Notes: a model not told the origin generated them from the sequence alone. A DNA stretch of 16,415 bases from CAYHIW01 sp964356745 (GCA_964356745.1 CAYHIW010000023.1:1-16415); one strand, 5' to 3'. Positions 7,301-15,344 are shown, counted from the stretch's first letter. Made by a program: numbers and translations.

Positions 7301-8814
7301 AGTTCAAGAGTTACTTTTGGATTAACCGTGACTACTTTTAACCGTTTGGAACTTTGAGGTTTTTGATCTTGTTTCCAACGTTCGATTCTTCCAAGACATT
7401 CCCGTTTTTCATTTTGCTCGATCTCAAGAAACTTACACTCATCTTTTTCTAAAATAAACCAACATTTTCGATTAATAAAATCAGACGTTATTTTTGGTTT
7501 GCCGGTACTTTCATAATAGCGGAATAAGTAACTGTACGTATGAGGAATGACGGGAGGGGTGTAAACCTTAATGCAGGATTCTTTTTCCTCTCCAATTTCA
7601 TCGTACAAAACTCCGACGGTGTGTATGTGCTCACGAAGTCCCTCAAGCTTGACGTCTTTTTTAGTGTCTTGATAAGCTCGAACGACATTTGTTGCTAATA
7701 ACAAAGACAGAGCAAAATAGAGAACTCCCTTAGCGATTGTATTTTTACTTGATTGAATGCTAGAACTTGCTACTGCGATGAGAATTCCAAAAAGATATGG
7801 AACACCTTCATAATAATTGGCAAACACAACTTTTTTATAAAGAAGTGATAAAAAGAAAAATGAAATGAGAAAAAAGAGAACAAAGAGGAAAAAGTTTTTT
7901 TGTTTTTTCTTAAGGATCAACAAGCTGTAATAAGTACCAAATCCAAGCACTGCTAAAAAAACAACATGCAAAAGAATGTTGTCTGTAAAAAGTCTTTGAT
8001 AGAGATCTTGTAAGAGGTGGAATCGTTCCAGGAACACTTCTTTGAATGTTTTTACTGATTCTGTAGATGGGGTTGCGATGAGCTTTAAAGCTACTTTTGT
8101 CTGAGCAAACTGAGTTTTTATTTCAAGGAGGAGTCTTGGGAGATGTCCGATAAAGATGCCGAGGAATATGCTTCCCATTTTTTTCTTTGAGCCAAAAAAT
8201 GTTTTCAATTGACGTAAGACAAGCAAGCTTATTAAAAACGCAGGGTAAACAAATACTCCCAAAGCAACTTCAGCTTCAAATAAGAGGGCGAGCGAAAGTC
8301 CTAAAATAAATAGAGTTGACAAGCTTTCTTTGTCTGTATAGCGAGCATAACAGTATAAAAAAAGTAAGAAAAAGGGGAGCGCAAACGTACTATTACTCAC
8401 AAAAAATGCAGCATATATAAAGTAGGGCGAGAGTGCGACGAGCATAAAAAAAACCAGTCCAACAAATTTGTCATACTTTTGACTCAAAAAATAAGAAAAA
8501 GCAAGGTTAAGTACAAGAGCAACGATAAATACGTAGAGATAGAAGCTCATAGGACTACCTCCTGATAGAAGGTAGGGAATGCTTAGGAAGTAATACCACC
8601 ATACGCCATGAAAAATCCCCGGGACTCCAGTTGTTGGTCCAACAAGAGCAATATCGCCTCGCGATACTAAGTCGGCGACTCTGAGGAAATCTCTCCCTTG
8701 ATCAAATGTATAGGGTACCGTTTGAAAATAGATAGGCAGTAATCTAAAATAACAGAAGAGAAGTATGCTTACCGCAGAGAAGATCAGGAAGACCTGTTTG
8801 TACAATTTACTCAT
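7285..8814 (-). CDS. GT-C type membrane glycosyltransferase (PMT/ArnT superfamily)
   Basis: This is a 509-residue polytopic membrane protein with an N-terminal TM helix (about 8-26), first loop PYTFDQGRDFLRVADLV (34-50), about ten further hydrophobic segments and a soluble C-terminal part (about 395-509). The acidic residue of FDQGRD in the first extracytoplasmic loop is in the place of the GT-C catalytic aspartate. GPTTGVPGIFHGVWWYY (59-75) corresponds to the second conserved loop. It presumably uses a polyprenyl-phosphate sugar outside the membrane. It is the first gene of the minus-strand operon 8814 to 2990, with a perfect extended -10 just upstream (8826-8834). Its ATG is only 6 bp from the ATG of the divergent GT-C gene. 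Its 3' end overlaps the WaaE-like gene by 16 bp. Assignment to one CAZy family is not possible by eye. Confidence 0.72.
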   Translation of the reverse strand: MSKLYKQVFLIFSAVSILLFCYFRLLPIYFQTVPYTFDQGRDFLRVADLVSRGDIALVGPTTGVPGIFHGVWWYYFLSIPYLLSGGSPMSFYLYVFIVALVLNLAFSYFLSQKYDKFVGLVFFMLVALSPYFIYAAFFVSNSTFALPFFLLFLYCYARYTDKESLSTLFILGLSLALLFEAEVALGVFVYPAFLISLLVLRQLKTFFGSKKKMGSIFLGIFIGHLPRLLLEIKTQFAQTKVALKLIATPSTESVKTFKEVFLERFHLLQDLYQRLFTDNILLHVVFLAVLGFGTYYSLLILKKKQKNFFLFVLFFLISFFFLSLLYKKVVFANYYEGVPYLFGILIAVASSSIQSSKNTIAKGVLYFALSLLLATNVVRAYQDTKKDVKLEGLREHIHTVGVLYDEIGEEKESCIKVYTPPVIPHTYSYLFRYYESTGKPKITSDFINRKCWFILEKDECKFLEIEQNEKRECLGRIERWKQDQKPQSSKRLKVVTVNPKVTLELWENQ

Positions 8815-8820
8815 ACAATA

Positions 8821-9912
8821 ATGAAATTATATCATAGAGTATTTGCATCTATTTTCACATTCGTTCTCATCATTTATTCTTTTGTTTTAATCGATCCCAA
8901 TTTCACTCTTTTTAACCATCCAATCTGGACAGTGTTTCGAAATGAACTTGTTAAGGTGGGTTACTATCAACGAAATACATCCTCACTTATTTATATTTTC
9001 ATTATTGCAATGCTTTTTCTATTTCACTGGTTTTGTATTAAAAACTACAAGACGGTTTCGTTTCGATTCCTTGCGATACTCGCATTTTTCATTGCTATTT
9101 TTTCGTACCCATTTTTATCGCATGATTTTTTCAACTATTTATTTGACGCTAAAATACTTACGTTTTATCACCAAAATCCCTATTTACACAGACCGATAGA
9201 TTTCCCTTCTGATCCGTGGCTTAGGTTTATGCACTGGACACATAGAACGTATCCTTACGGGCCTGTCTTTCTCCTTCTTACCGTCATTCCATCATTTCTG
9301 TCATTTGGGAAACTGATCGTAGACGTAATTCTATTTAAAGTGGTATTTTTCGCTCTGTTTCTTTGGTCGTTTCACCTTCTGTATAAAATGAATCAAAAAT
9401 GGGGAGTTTACTATGCAACAAATCCGCTCGTCATCATGGAGGGACTTGTGAATTCTCATAATGATTTTGTAGCACTGTCGCTTGCGGTAATCGGTATCTT
9501 TTATATTAAGACGAATGACAACATAAGAGCCCGCATTTTTTTAATCTTATCCGGAGGAATTAAATACATTACGATCCCGTTTATTTTCCTCCAAAAACAA
9601 GCATCATCAAAAATAAACATAGCTTTAGTAGGTGTGCTTTTTGTCGCGCTATGCTACCTGTCTTTTCAGACAGAAATTCAACCGTGGTATTTCTTGGCAT
9701 TATTTGCTCTTATTCCTTTTTACGAAAAACTTATTATGAGTTTAAGTATTTTTTACGCAGGATTATTGTTTTCTTATTATCCTTATGTTCGTTTTGGACC
9801 ATGGAACGAATCGTGGCAGGTCAACATGAAACACGAGATCATCATCGTGTTTGTTATCATAAATGCAGCTTACATGAGCTCTCTTCTTTTGAGAAAAACG
9901 AAGAAAAGATAG
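8821..9912 (+). CDS. GT-C membrane glycosyltransferase, MptB/GT87-like
   Basis: This 363-residue membrane protein has about nine hydrophobic segments. The first large loop reads SHDFFNYLFDAKILTFYHQN (100-119), with D102 in the usual catalytic position. YPYGPVFLL (144-152) and NPLVIMEGLVNSHNDFVALS (201-220) resemble polyprenol-phosphate-mannose-dependent mannosyltransferases (MptA/B, PimE/GT87-like); QPWY (near 290) is another typical loop. It therefore probably transfers a hexose, perhaps mannose, from a polyprenyl-phosphate donor outside the membrane. It is a lone plus-strand gene between two minus-strand operons, 6 bp from the divergent start and overlapping the convergent GT2 gene by 43 bp. 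A TACAAT at 8801-8806 could serve as its -10, again giving a very short leader. It has no Shine-Dalgarno site. Family assignment is by motif resemblance only. Confidence 0.7.
   Translation: MKLYHRVFASIFTFVLIIYSFVLIDPNFTLFNHPIWTVFRNELVKVGYYQRNTSSLIYIFIIAMLFLFHWFCIKNYKTVSFRFLAILAFFIAIFSYPFLSHDFFNYLFDAKILTFYHQNPYLHRPIDFPSDPWLRFMHWTHRTYPYGPVFLLLTVIPSFLSFGKLIVDVILFKVVFFALFLWSFHLLYKMNQKWGVYYATNPLVIMEGLVNSHNDFVALSLAVIGIFYIKTNDNIRARIFLILSGGIKYITIPFIFLQKQASSKINIALVGVLFVALCYLSFQTEIQPWYFLALFALIPFYEKLIMSLSIFYAGLLFSYYPYVRFGPWNESWQVNMKHEIIIVFVIINAAYMSSLLLRKTKKR
8826..8834 (-). promoter_or_regulatory. Extended -10 promoter element for the 8814-2990 operon
   Basis: On the minus strand the sequence reads TGATATAAT, a perfect TGnTATAAT extended -10. 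A start about 7 bp downstream (near 8819) would leave a leader of only about 5 nt before the ATG at 8814, so the mRNA would be almost leaderless. This agrees with the lack of a Shine-Dalgarno site. The element lies within the first codons of the divergent gene at 8821. No good -35 is seen, which an extended -10 does not strictly need. Confidence 0.55.
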
Positions 9913-10709
9913 TTTTTGACAAGATGAAGTTTGGTCCAGAAGGGAGCGTACTTCAATCCAAAACGAAGACGATTCCGTTCCTGGTATTTTACATGCAGTT
10001 TAGATCCAGAACCGCCGGTAGATTGACTTACCTTGTGCCAGATAACGATTGATGGATCATAATAGAGTGAGACATTTTTTCTTTGAGCGCGCACGCAAAA
10101 GTCGGCATCCTCAAAATACAGAAAATACGACTCATCCCACCACCCGACGCGTGAAATAACCGATTGGTCAAACAACATAAGACACCCGTTTATAAACTCT
10201 GTTTTTTCAAATACGTCATACTGTCCTTCATCAACTTCGTCAACTCCTCTATGAGGTGTTATTGCATGAGCCCAGTCTATTGATCCACCTGTGTACCATA
10301 GCACGTGACCCAAATCCTTTTTTTCATAACGATCCTTGTGGTACTCAAATCCTGCTTCATAATAGATTTTCCCCGTAATAATACTTCCTCCGTGTGCATG
10401 TGCTGAATCAAGGAGATTTTGAACAAAGTCATTTTTTACTAAAACATCATCATTAGTGACGCAGAAGAGTCCAAAACCATTTTTTTGAGCTTCTCTGACG
10501 CCCATATTGACGGCATACGAAAATCCTTTATTTTCAATAAAAATTTGAGTGCAAAATGCGGGTAGTTTTAATTTTTTTTGAGTTTCAGATACATCAGCTA
10601 TGAAGACGTGAAACGAGGAGCTGGTCTGTTTTTGTAAATCATCGATATAACTGAGCAATATCGAGCTATTGTTGTACGTTGGGACAATGAGAGCAATTTT
10701 ATTGTTCAT
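9870..10709 (-). CDS. GT2 family glycosyltransferase, WbbL-like
   Basis: With the start at the ATG 10709 the protein is 279 residues and begins NNKIALIVPTYNN, the normal GT2 N terminus; a TTG eight codons upstream is less likely. NKGFSYAVNMGV (60-71), TNDDVLV with the DxD-type NDD (86-88), and WWDESYFLYFEDADFCVRA (190-208) with the ED catalytic motif follow the rhamnosyl/galactosyl-transferase pattern; H225 is in the expected place after it. It should act on the cytoplasmic side with a nucleotide sugar. The ATG lies inside the end of the flippase gene (11 bp overlap), so the two are likely coupled. The 3' end overlaps the convergent GT-C gene by 43 bp. No Shine-Dalgarno site is seen. Confidence 0.88.
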   Translation of the reverse strand: MNNKIALIVPTYNNSSILLSYIDDLQKQTSSSFHVFIADVSETQKKLKLPAFCTQIFIENKGFSYAVNMGVREAQKNGFGLFCVTNDDVLVKNDFVQNLLDSAHAHGGSIITGKIYYEAGFEYHKDRYEKKDLGHVLWYTGGSIDWAHAITPHRGVDEVDEGQYDVFEKTEFINGCLMLFDQSVISRVGWWDESYFLYFEDADFCVRAQRKNVSLYYDPSIVIWHKVSQSTGGSGSKLHVKYQERNRLRFGLKYAPFWTKLHLVKNYLFFVFLKRRELM

Positions 10710-12114
10710 GTGATGGTTTGGTAAAAAAAGCAATTTCTTTCATAGGATTTATTTTAAAAAGTAATATCATTGACAAACTATAGAGAACAATGCCGATAAT
10801 TACTCTGCTTACAAATTCGGCTGGCGATAGATAGAGTCCCACTCCCATAATGACAGAAGAGATGATGGAAGGAAGTACGGGTTTAATAAACGAAAAATGA
10901 AACATTTTTTGTGCTTTTATAATGACCAAAATAAATGTCGTAGAGACTAGTAAATGTGCAAACGGAAATCCGTAAAGACCATTTTGTTGGGTTAAGACAG
11001 GGGTGGCAATCCACATGATAATCGTAAATAACATCATGAAACTAAACGATTGTTTTACGTGACCTAAGGCATTTAGAAGATTCATAAAAGGAGCCCCGAA
11101 TGACAAAATAATAGAAGAGATAGCAAAAAGGGTGAATAGTGGTAATGCTGGCTGCCATTTTTGATAGCGAGGAACGAGCTCTACAAAAAGGGGCATTACG
11201 AAAATCATCCCAGTGTATATAGGAACAAGAATTGCGCTTTGGTAGTGCAAGAGTCTTTCGCAGAGTTTAGAAATTTTTTCCTTATCATCCTGAAAACGTG
11301 CCATTAGAGGGAATAGGACCTTATTAACATTGTCCATGATGATTCGTATTGGAGCGTCTGACCATTTTTTAGCCCAGCCAATATATCCCAACGCTTCAAA
11401 TCCAATTACTTTTCCTAGATACAAAATGATAAGGTCGTCTTTAAAAAGCGCGAGGAACGAACTTGCTTGAAAGGGAAGTCCAAAAGATAAAAGTTGTCCA
11501 AGACTTTTTCTCGAAATACCAATCTGAGGCTTCCAAAACGAGATTGAATAGATGAGAATAAGGCCAACGATAGATCTTAAGAGAACTGCGACGGTAAAGC
11601 TTTGAAGACCAAATCCAAGCACTGCCATTATTGAAACAGCAAAATAAAATACAGTATTTTCAACGACCTGCACGAAGACGATTTTTTCGAATTTTATATC
11701 GCGCTCCAGAAAGATCGAAGGAATTGTTTTGAGTGAAGATATAAAAAAACCAATAAGCAGCGACCAGTAAAGATATACGCCGTCTTGGGGAAGTTGGTAA
11801 AAGGAGGTGATGAACGAGGTGGCAAAGAATCCAATAACAATAATTGAAATAATGAGGATCTGTTGTACGGTAAAAGTTGTTTTAATATCGTCGTCATGAA
11901 TTTCTTTTTTTTGAATAAGTGAGGCGGCAAGTCCGATGTCAGAAAAGTAATTGAGAAATGAAATGATGGAAAGGACGGTTATATAAATTCCGAAAATATG
12001 AGGAGAGAGGAGGATGGTGACGATGAGATTTGCAACAAGACCTAAGACGGCGGAGTAGCCGCTCTGAAAGAAGAGGCTCATCGTGCTGACAAAACTTCTT
12101 TTTTTAATATCCAT
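10699..12114 (-). CDS. Wzx-type oligosaccharide flippase (MOP superfamily)
   Basis: The 471-residue protein has about 12-14 hydrophobic segments spread evenly along its length and begins RSFVSTMSLFFQSGYSAVLG (6-25). GIYITVLSIISFLNYFSDIG (42-61) with the following short loop SLIQKKE is the hallmark of polysaccharide flippases of the Polysacc_synt type (RfbX/Wzx). Such proteins move undecaprenyl-diphosphate-linked oligosaccharides from the inner to the outer face of the membrane. It is the first gene of a two-gene minus-strand unit with a GT2, fitting a pathway that builds the glycan inside and exports it. A perfect extended -10 (TGTTATAAT, 12164 to 12156 on the minus strand) lies inside the divergent gene. 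The start codon is 17 bp from the divergent ATG at 12132. No Wzy-like polymerase is recognised, though one of the GT-C proteins could be one. Confidence 0.87.
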   Translation of the reverse strand: MDIKKRSFVSTMSLFFQSGYSAVLGLVANLIVTILLSPHIFGIYITVLSIISFLNYFSDIGLAASLIQKKEIHDDDIKTTFTVQQILIISIIVIGFFATSFITSFYQLPQDGVYLYWSLLIGFFISSLKTIPSIFLERDIKFEKIVFVQVVENTVFYFAVSIMAVLGFGLQSFTVAVLLRSIVGLILIYSISFWKPQIGISRKSLGQLLSFGLPFQASSFLALFKDDLIILYLGKVIGFEALGYIGWAKKWSDAPIRIIMDNVNKVLFPLMARFQDDKEKISKLCERLLHYQSAILVPIYTGMIFVMPLFVELVPRYQKWQPALPLFTLFAISSIILSFGAPFMNLLNALGHVKQSFSFMMLFTIIMWIATPVLTQQNGLYGFPFAHLLVSTTFILVIIKAQKMFHFSFIKPVLPSIISSVIMGVGLYLSPAEFVSRVIIGIVLYSLSMILLFKINPMKEIAFFTKPSHEQ

Positions 12115-12119
12115 TCCTA

Positions 12120-12125
12120 TATAAT
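12120..12125 (+). promoter_or_regulatory. Consensus -10 (TATAAT) for the YfhO-like gene, probably leaderless
   Basis: A perfect TATAAT ends 6 bp before the ATG at 12132, so transcription would begin at or within a base or two of the start codon and give a leaderless mRNA. The 17-bp intergenic gap leaves little room for anything else. The -35 region (12097-12102) is a poor match. Confidence 0.5.
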
Positions 12126-12131
12126 TATCTC

Positions 12132-13862
12132 ATGTTGATAGGGCTTGCTCTTCTTATTATAACAATCCCAGCATTTACTTCTCTGATAAACAGCCAGTAT
12201 TTCTCAATGCACGATGATCAACATATTGCCAGGCTTTTTTCACTTGATCAAGGCATAAGACAAGGCTATCTCTATCCTCGATGGGTTGATCTATGGGGAT
12301 TTAATCATGGTTATCCTTTGTTCAACTTTTATCCACCCTTTATTTATTACGTAGCCGAGTTTTTTAAACTGTTTGGAGCCTCGTACATTGTATCGATCAA
12401 GCTTATGTGTATGACTGGATTTTTGGTTGGTGCAATTGGGATGTATTTATTAGTAAAAAAAGTCACTGAGAATCGTCTCGCGGCTCTTCTTTCGGCAACA
12501 CTGTTTACGTTTTATCTTTATCACGGTATTCTCATTTATGTACGAGGTGCTTTGGCTGAATTTTTTGCAATGTCACTGCTTCCGTGGGTGTTCTTGGGGA
12601 TTGAAAAAATAAAATTTGAGAGGTCCATAAAAAGTAGTATTTTCTTTGGAGTTAGTTTTGCACTTCTCATTCTCACACACCCTCTTATTGCGTTTCCTTC
12701 ACTTTTATACATTGCAATTTATGTTCTCTTTTCCCTCGTAACTCTCTCTGTAGATAAAGCAAAATTTTTAGGACACACAATACTTGGAGGTATCATAGGA
12801 CTATCGCTGTCAATTTTTTTCTGGTTACCTTCGATGTTGGAGCGTAAGTTCACATTGGTTGATGACATTCTTACAACAGAACTCGCCAGTTACAAAATCC
12901 ATTATGTATATCCAGAACAACTATGGAGCTCTCTTTGGGGATATGGAGGATCAATTCCAGGACCGATTGACGGACTCAGTTTTCAGATAGGCAAGATTCA
13001 TTTAGCCATTTTTACATTTTCCATTGTGACATTTTTCATTTGTCTTTTGATGAGAAGAATTTCAAAAGCAAACATTCTACGTTACACGTTCTACGTTGCG
13101 CTGTTCATGTTTAGTATTTTTATGACTACTCAGTATTCTTCGTTTGTTTGGGATAATATAAAACAGCTTTCATATCTCCAATTCCCGTGGCGTTTCATGA
13201 CCTTTGCCGGTTTATTTATATCAATAGCAGGAGGATATGCCATCTACTTCTTGACTCAGTGTATTGATACACTGAGTCAGAGAGGTGTGATTGTTGGAGT
13301 TGTGACAGTCGCACTTTGTTTATCTGTAGTAGGGATAAACGGGAAATATTTTCATCCACAACAACTTATTAATACGACCGATACTGAGAAAACATCGTTT
13401 GAAGAAATTGCATGGAGAGTGAGTAGATCGACGTTTGAGTTCATGCCTAAAGGAATCAAGACAACGAAGTCTGAATATAACACGACAATACCTAGTATTA
13501 AGAAGGATGAAATAAGAATTATGAATTATGAATTAGAGGAGGGGAAGGCGGTTGTAAGCACTATTGAAAATAAATTTGCTCAAAAAATATTTAAAATTAA
13601 TGCCGCTACACCAAGTGTTGTTCAATTTACCATTTCAAACTTTCCTGGGTGGGTTGCGAAGATCGACGGTGAAGAAATAAAGATTAATGACAGTAACGAC
13701 TTTAAACTGATTACATTGTCTATTCCGCAAGGTAATCACGAAGTTGTTCTTGTGTTTAGCAACACTCCTGCGAGAACTATTGGCAACTGGATTTCACTAG
13801 CAACAGTATCATTGGTAATGACTTACTTATTGTTCAAGCAGTTCAAAAAGGTAAAAGGCTGA
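12132..13862 (+). CDS. Large membrane protein, PTPS-related/YfhO-like (GT-C type)
   Basis: The 576-residue protein is polytopic with a soluble C-terminal domain (about 410-545) and a last TM helix (about 550-568). MHDDQHIARLFSLDQGIRQG (26-45), PLFNFYPPFIYY (62-73), IYVRGALAEFFAM (135-147) and LQFPWRFMTFAG (349-360) match the pattern of the 6-pyruvoyl-tetrahydropterin-synthase-related membrane domain, a GT-C-like family despite its name. NFPGWVAKIDGEEI (503-516) resembles the C-terminal domain of YfhO, a predicted lipid-carrier glycosyltransferase. It is likely a surface glycosyltransferase; donor and acceptor are unknown. Residues 314-323 and about 457-469 are encoded by 7-bp repeat arrays, and residues 374-383 by a perfect hairpin (13252-13279). 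All three sit in one gene, which ends in TGA and overlaps the convergent GT-C gene by 36 bp. Confidence 0.75.
   Translation: MLIGLALLIITIPAFTSLINSQYFSMHDDQHIARLFSLDQGIRQGYLYPRWVDLWGFNHGYPLFNFYPPFIYYVAEFFKLFGASYIVSIKLMCMTGFLVGAIGMYLLVKKVTENRLAALLSATLFTFYLYHGILIYVRGALAEFFAMSLLPWVFLGIEKIKFERSIKSSIFFGVSFALLILTHPLIAFPSLLYIAIYVLFSLVTLSVDKAKFLGHTILGGIIGLSLSIFFWLPSMLERKFTLVDDILTTELASYKIHYVYPEQLWSSLWGYGGSIPGPIDGLSFQIGKIHLAIFTFSIVTFFICLLMRRISKANILRYTFYVALFMFSIFMTTQYSSFVWDNIKQLSYLQFPWRFMTFAGLFISIAGGYAIYFLTQCIDTLSQRGVIVGVVTVALCLSVVGINGKYFHPQQLINTTDTEKTSFEEIAWRVSRSTFEFMPKGIKTTKSEYNTTIPSIKKDEIRIMNYELEEGKAVVSTIENKFAQKIFKINAATPSVVQFTISNFPGWVAKIDGEEIKINDSNDFKLITLSIPQGNHEVVLVFSNTPARTIGNWISLATVSLVMTYLLFKQFKKVKG
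12156..12164 (-). promoter_or_regulatory. Extended -10 promoter element for the flippase gene
   Basis: The minus strand reads TGTTATAAT, a perfect TGnTATAAT. A start near 12149 would give a leader of about 35 nt before the flippase ATG at 12114. The element lies in codons 9-11 of the divergent YfhO-like gene, so the two divergent transcripts would be complementary over their 5' ends. Confidence 0.5.
13072..13099. repeat. Heptanucleotide array 6 (4 units, consensus acgttct), in coding sequence
   Basis: Four 7-bp units fit acgttct with 6, 5, 7 and 5 matches. It lies in the YfhO-like gene and encodes ILRYTFYV in a predicted TM region. In gene sense the unit (rotated: cgttcta) equals that of the array at 14253-14280 in a different gene. 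The unit has no stop in any forward frame. Confidence 0.6.
13252..13279. repeat. Perfect inverted repeat within a coding region (12-bp arms)
   Basis: Arm 13252-13263 (tgactcagtgta) is the exact reverse complement of 13268-13279, with the 4-nt loop ttga; counting the outer T-A pair of the loop, the arms are 13 bp. It encodes LTQCIDTLSQ in the loop between two predicted TM helices of the YfhO-like protein. No T-run follows it, so it does not look like an intrinsic terminator. Confidence 0.85.
13502..13536. repeat. Heptanucleotide array 3 (3 good + 2 degenerate units, gaattat), in coding sequence
   Basis: Units at 13516, 13523 and 13530 match gaattat in 20 of 21 bases; two earlier units (13502, 13509) match at 5 of 7. 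It encodes the segment around IRIMNYELEE of the YfhO-like protein, in the soluble domain. Perfect continuation would bring TGA into frame, and the last unit differs by one base (G at 13536) at that point. Confidence 0.75.
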
Positions 13863-15344
13863 GTCGTTGCCGGGTTTGTGATATTCTTCAACTTTTTTCA
13901 TTGGCCAGTCTGTAGGAAATTCTTTGCGATGTGAAAAAACAATAAATACCTTGTCTTTCTTAAGTAATGGTTGATTTTCAACAAGATGTTTCTTCTCAAG
14001 AGGCCAGTATCCCTTAACGTTTACATTATCATTTGGAGCTAGTGATGCATTGAGCATGTCTCCGACCACTCCAAAGTTCCCTTCAGCAATAAGTATCACG
14101 CGCTTTCCTTGAGATTCATCTTTTGCTCGGGTCATAAGTTCTTTTAATCCCCATCCTGATGATACCCCTTCTATATACTGCCAACGATCGATTGCAGGCA
14201 GTGGGATTTTTGATTGATCAAAAAGCATGGTGTAATTTAAATAAGCGACGCTTAGAACGTAGAGCGTAGAACATAGAACGAGAATATTTTTCTTTTTAAT
14301 TCTTGTTAAGAAATAAGCAGCAAGGATGAGAAGCGTAGTGACAAAGAAAATGAGATATCGAGGATATACGACTTTTGCAAACGAAGAAATGGCAAAAAAT
14401 GGGAGCACGATCCATAACGTTAGATATCCAGCAAGCCGAACATCTTTCTTGAAAAGAAAATAGAGTCCAATGAGCCCAAATAGAATAAGCACGTACCCGG
14501 ATTCAGAAGCAATGTAATAAGGAATGATCTGTGTGTTATGAAATAGAAGTTGAAAAGGAGACTGGAGAAATTCACTAAATGTTAAGACGAATGTTTTGTT
14601 TTTTTCTGCAACAAAATTAAGATACGGAGAAAGTCGTTGAATGTTATACATGACAAGTGCGATAAAAGAAGAGATGAGAAATAAAAAGTAAAAATTACTT
14701 ATTAGAGATAGTAATTTTTTTTTGTTTTTTTCAAAACCAAGAATGGGGGCTAAGGCAGCAAGTCCGATGAATAGTCGAGATGACGATTTTGCAAGAAGTG
14801 CAGTGCCTGATATGAGTCCAAGTACGAGCGCAACGTCAAGTCGCATGGTTTTTACAAGGACAATAGAACCAAACAGTATCCAGACAAAACCAGCATTTAC
14901 CATCGAGTCGACAAGCGCAAGACGATCATAAAAGATAAAAAATGGCGTTAAGACGTAAAGGATTCCTGCGATAAGAGACGCGCGCTTCCCAAACAAGTAA
15001 TACGTTAGGAATACAATCCCTAATAAAGTTGCTAGTCCGGAGAAAACAGCAAACAGTCTTCCTGCGAGAAGGGGGTTATCTGGAAAAAACTTAAGAAAAG
15101 GAATCGTTCCCCATGTTTGTAGTGGTTGCCTGCCATCGGTGAGTGAGATAAATCGCCAACTCGCATCTTTCCAAGCAATCTTCGCCCAGTTAATATAAAT
15201 TCCTTCATCGGTGAAGATGGGGAAGGTTGTGAGGTTGATGAGCCGTGTGGTAAAGAAGGCGGTAATTATTCCAATGAATGCGATCCACTGTTCTGCAGAA
15301 AAAACATTTTTGACAAACTTCAAAACCTTAAAAACATCAAACAT
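13827..15344 (-). CDS. GT-C glycosyltransferase, ArnT/PMT-like (family 39/83 type)
   Basis: The 505-residue membrane protein has an N-terminal TM helix (about 19-36) followed by FPIFTDEGIYINWAKIAWKD (41-60), whose DE pair (46-47) is the GT-C catalytic acidic site. GRQPLQTWGTIPFLK (71-85) and FFIFYDRLALVDSM (135-148) are the second and third hallmarks of ArnT/PMT-like enzymes. About ten TM segments follow, then a soluble tail (about 375-505). It would move a sugar from a polyprenyl-phosphate donor to an acceptor outside the membrane. It starts 2 bp after the stop of the upstream GT-C gene and is surely cotranscribed with it; both signals sit in a 7-bp repeat. Residues about 355-364, in a TM helix, are encoded by another array. 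Its 3' end overlaps the convergent YfhO-like gene by 36 bp. Confidence 0.85.
   Translation of the reverse strand: MFDVFKVLKFVKNVFSAEQWIAFIGIITAFFTTRLINLTTFPIFTDEGIYINWAKIAWKDASWRFISLTDGRQPLQTWGTIPFLKFFPDNPLLAGRLFAVFSGLATLLGIVFLTYYLFGKRASLIAGILYVLTPFFIFYDRLALVDSMVNAGFVWILFGSIVLVKTMRLDVALVLGLISGTALLAKSSSRLFIGLAALAPILGFEKNKKKLLSLISNFYFLFLISSFIALVMYNIQRLSPYLNFVAEKNKTFVLTFSEFLQSPFQLLFHNTQIIPYYIASESGYVLILFGLIGLYFLFKKDVRLAGYLTLWIVLPFFAISSFAKVVYPRYLIFFVTTLLILAAYFLTRIKKKNILVLCSTLYVLSVAYLNYTMLFDQSKIPLPAIDRWQYIEGVSSGWGLKELMTRAKDESQGKRVILIAEGNFGVVGDMLNASLAPNDNVNVKGYWPLEKKHLVENQPLLKKDKVFIVFSHRKEFPTDWPMKKVEEYHKPGNDSAFYLFELLEQ
14253..14280. repeat. Heptanucleotide array 4 (4 units, consensus tagaacg), in coding sequence
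   Basis: Four 7-bp units match tagaacg in 26 of 28 bases. Read in the sense of the host GT-C gene the unit is cgttcta, the same as the array at 13072-13099. It encodes part of ILVLCSTLYVLSV in a predicted TM helix. The sense unit has no stop in any frame. Confidence 0.85.

Noticed and set aside
9651..10052. Plus-strand open frame of 133 codons across the convergent junction.
   Set aside because: It is antisense to the GT2 gene and out of frame with the GT-C gene; both host frames have clear family motifs and this one has none.
10710..10733. Longer N terminus for the GT2 gene from a TTG at 10733.
   Set aside because: The ATG at 10709 starts directly before the conserved IALIVPTYNN segment, as in the family, and keeps the short overlap usual in this window.
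14690..14719. Inverted repeat aaaaattact / agtaattttt with a 10-nt spacer, followed by a T-run on the plus strand.
   Set aside because: The arms are almost all A-T and lie in lysine/phenylalanine-rich coding DNA, so a weak chance hairpin is the simpler reading; as a terminator it would face antisense to the gene.
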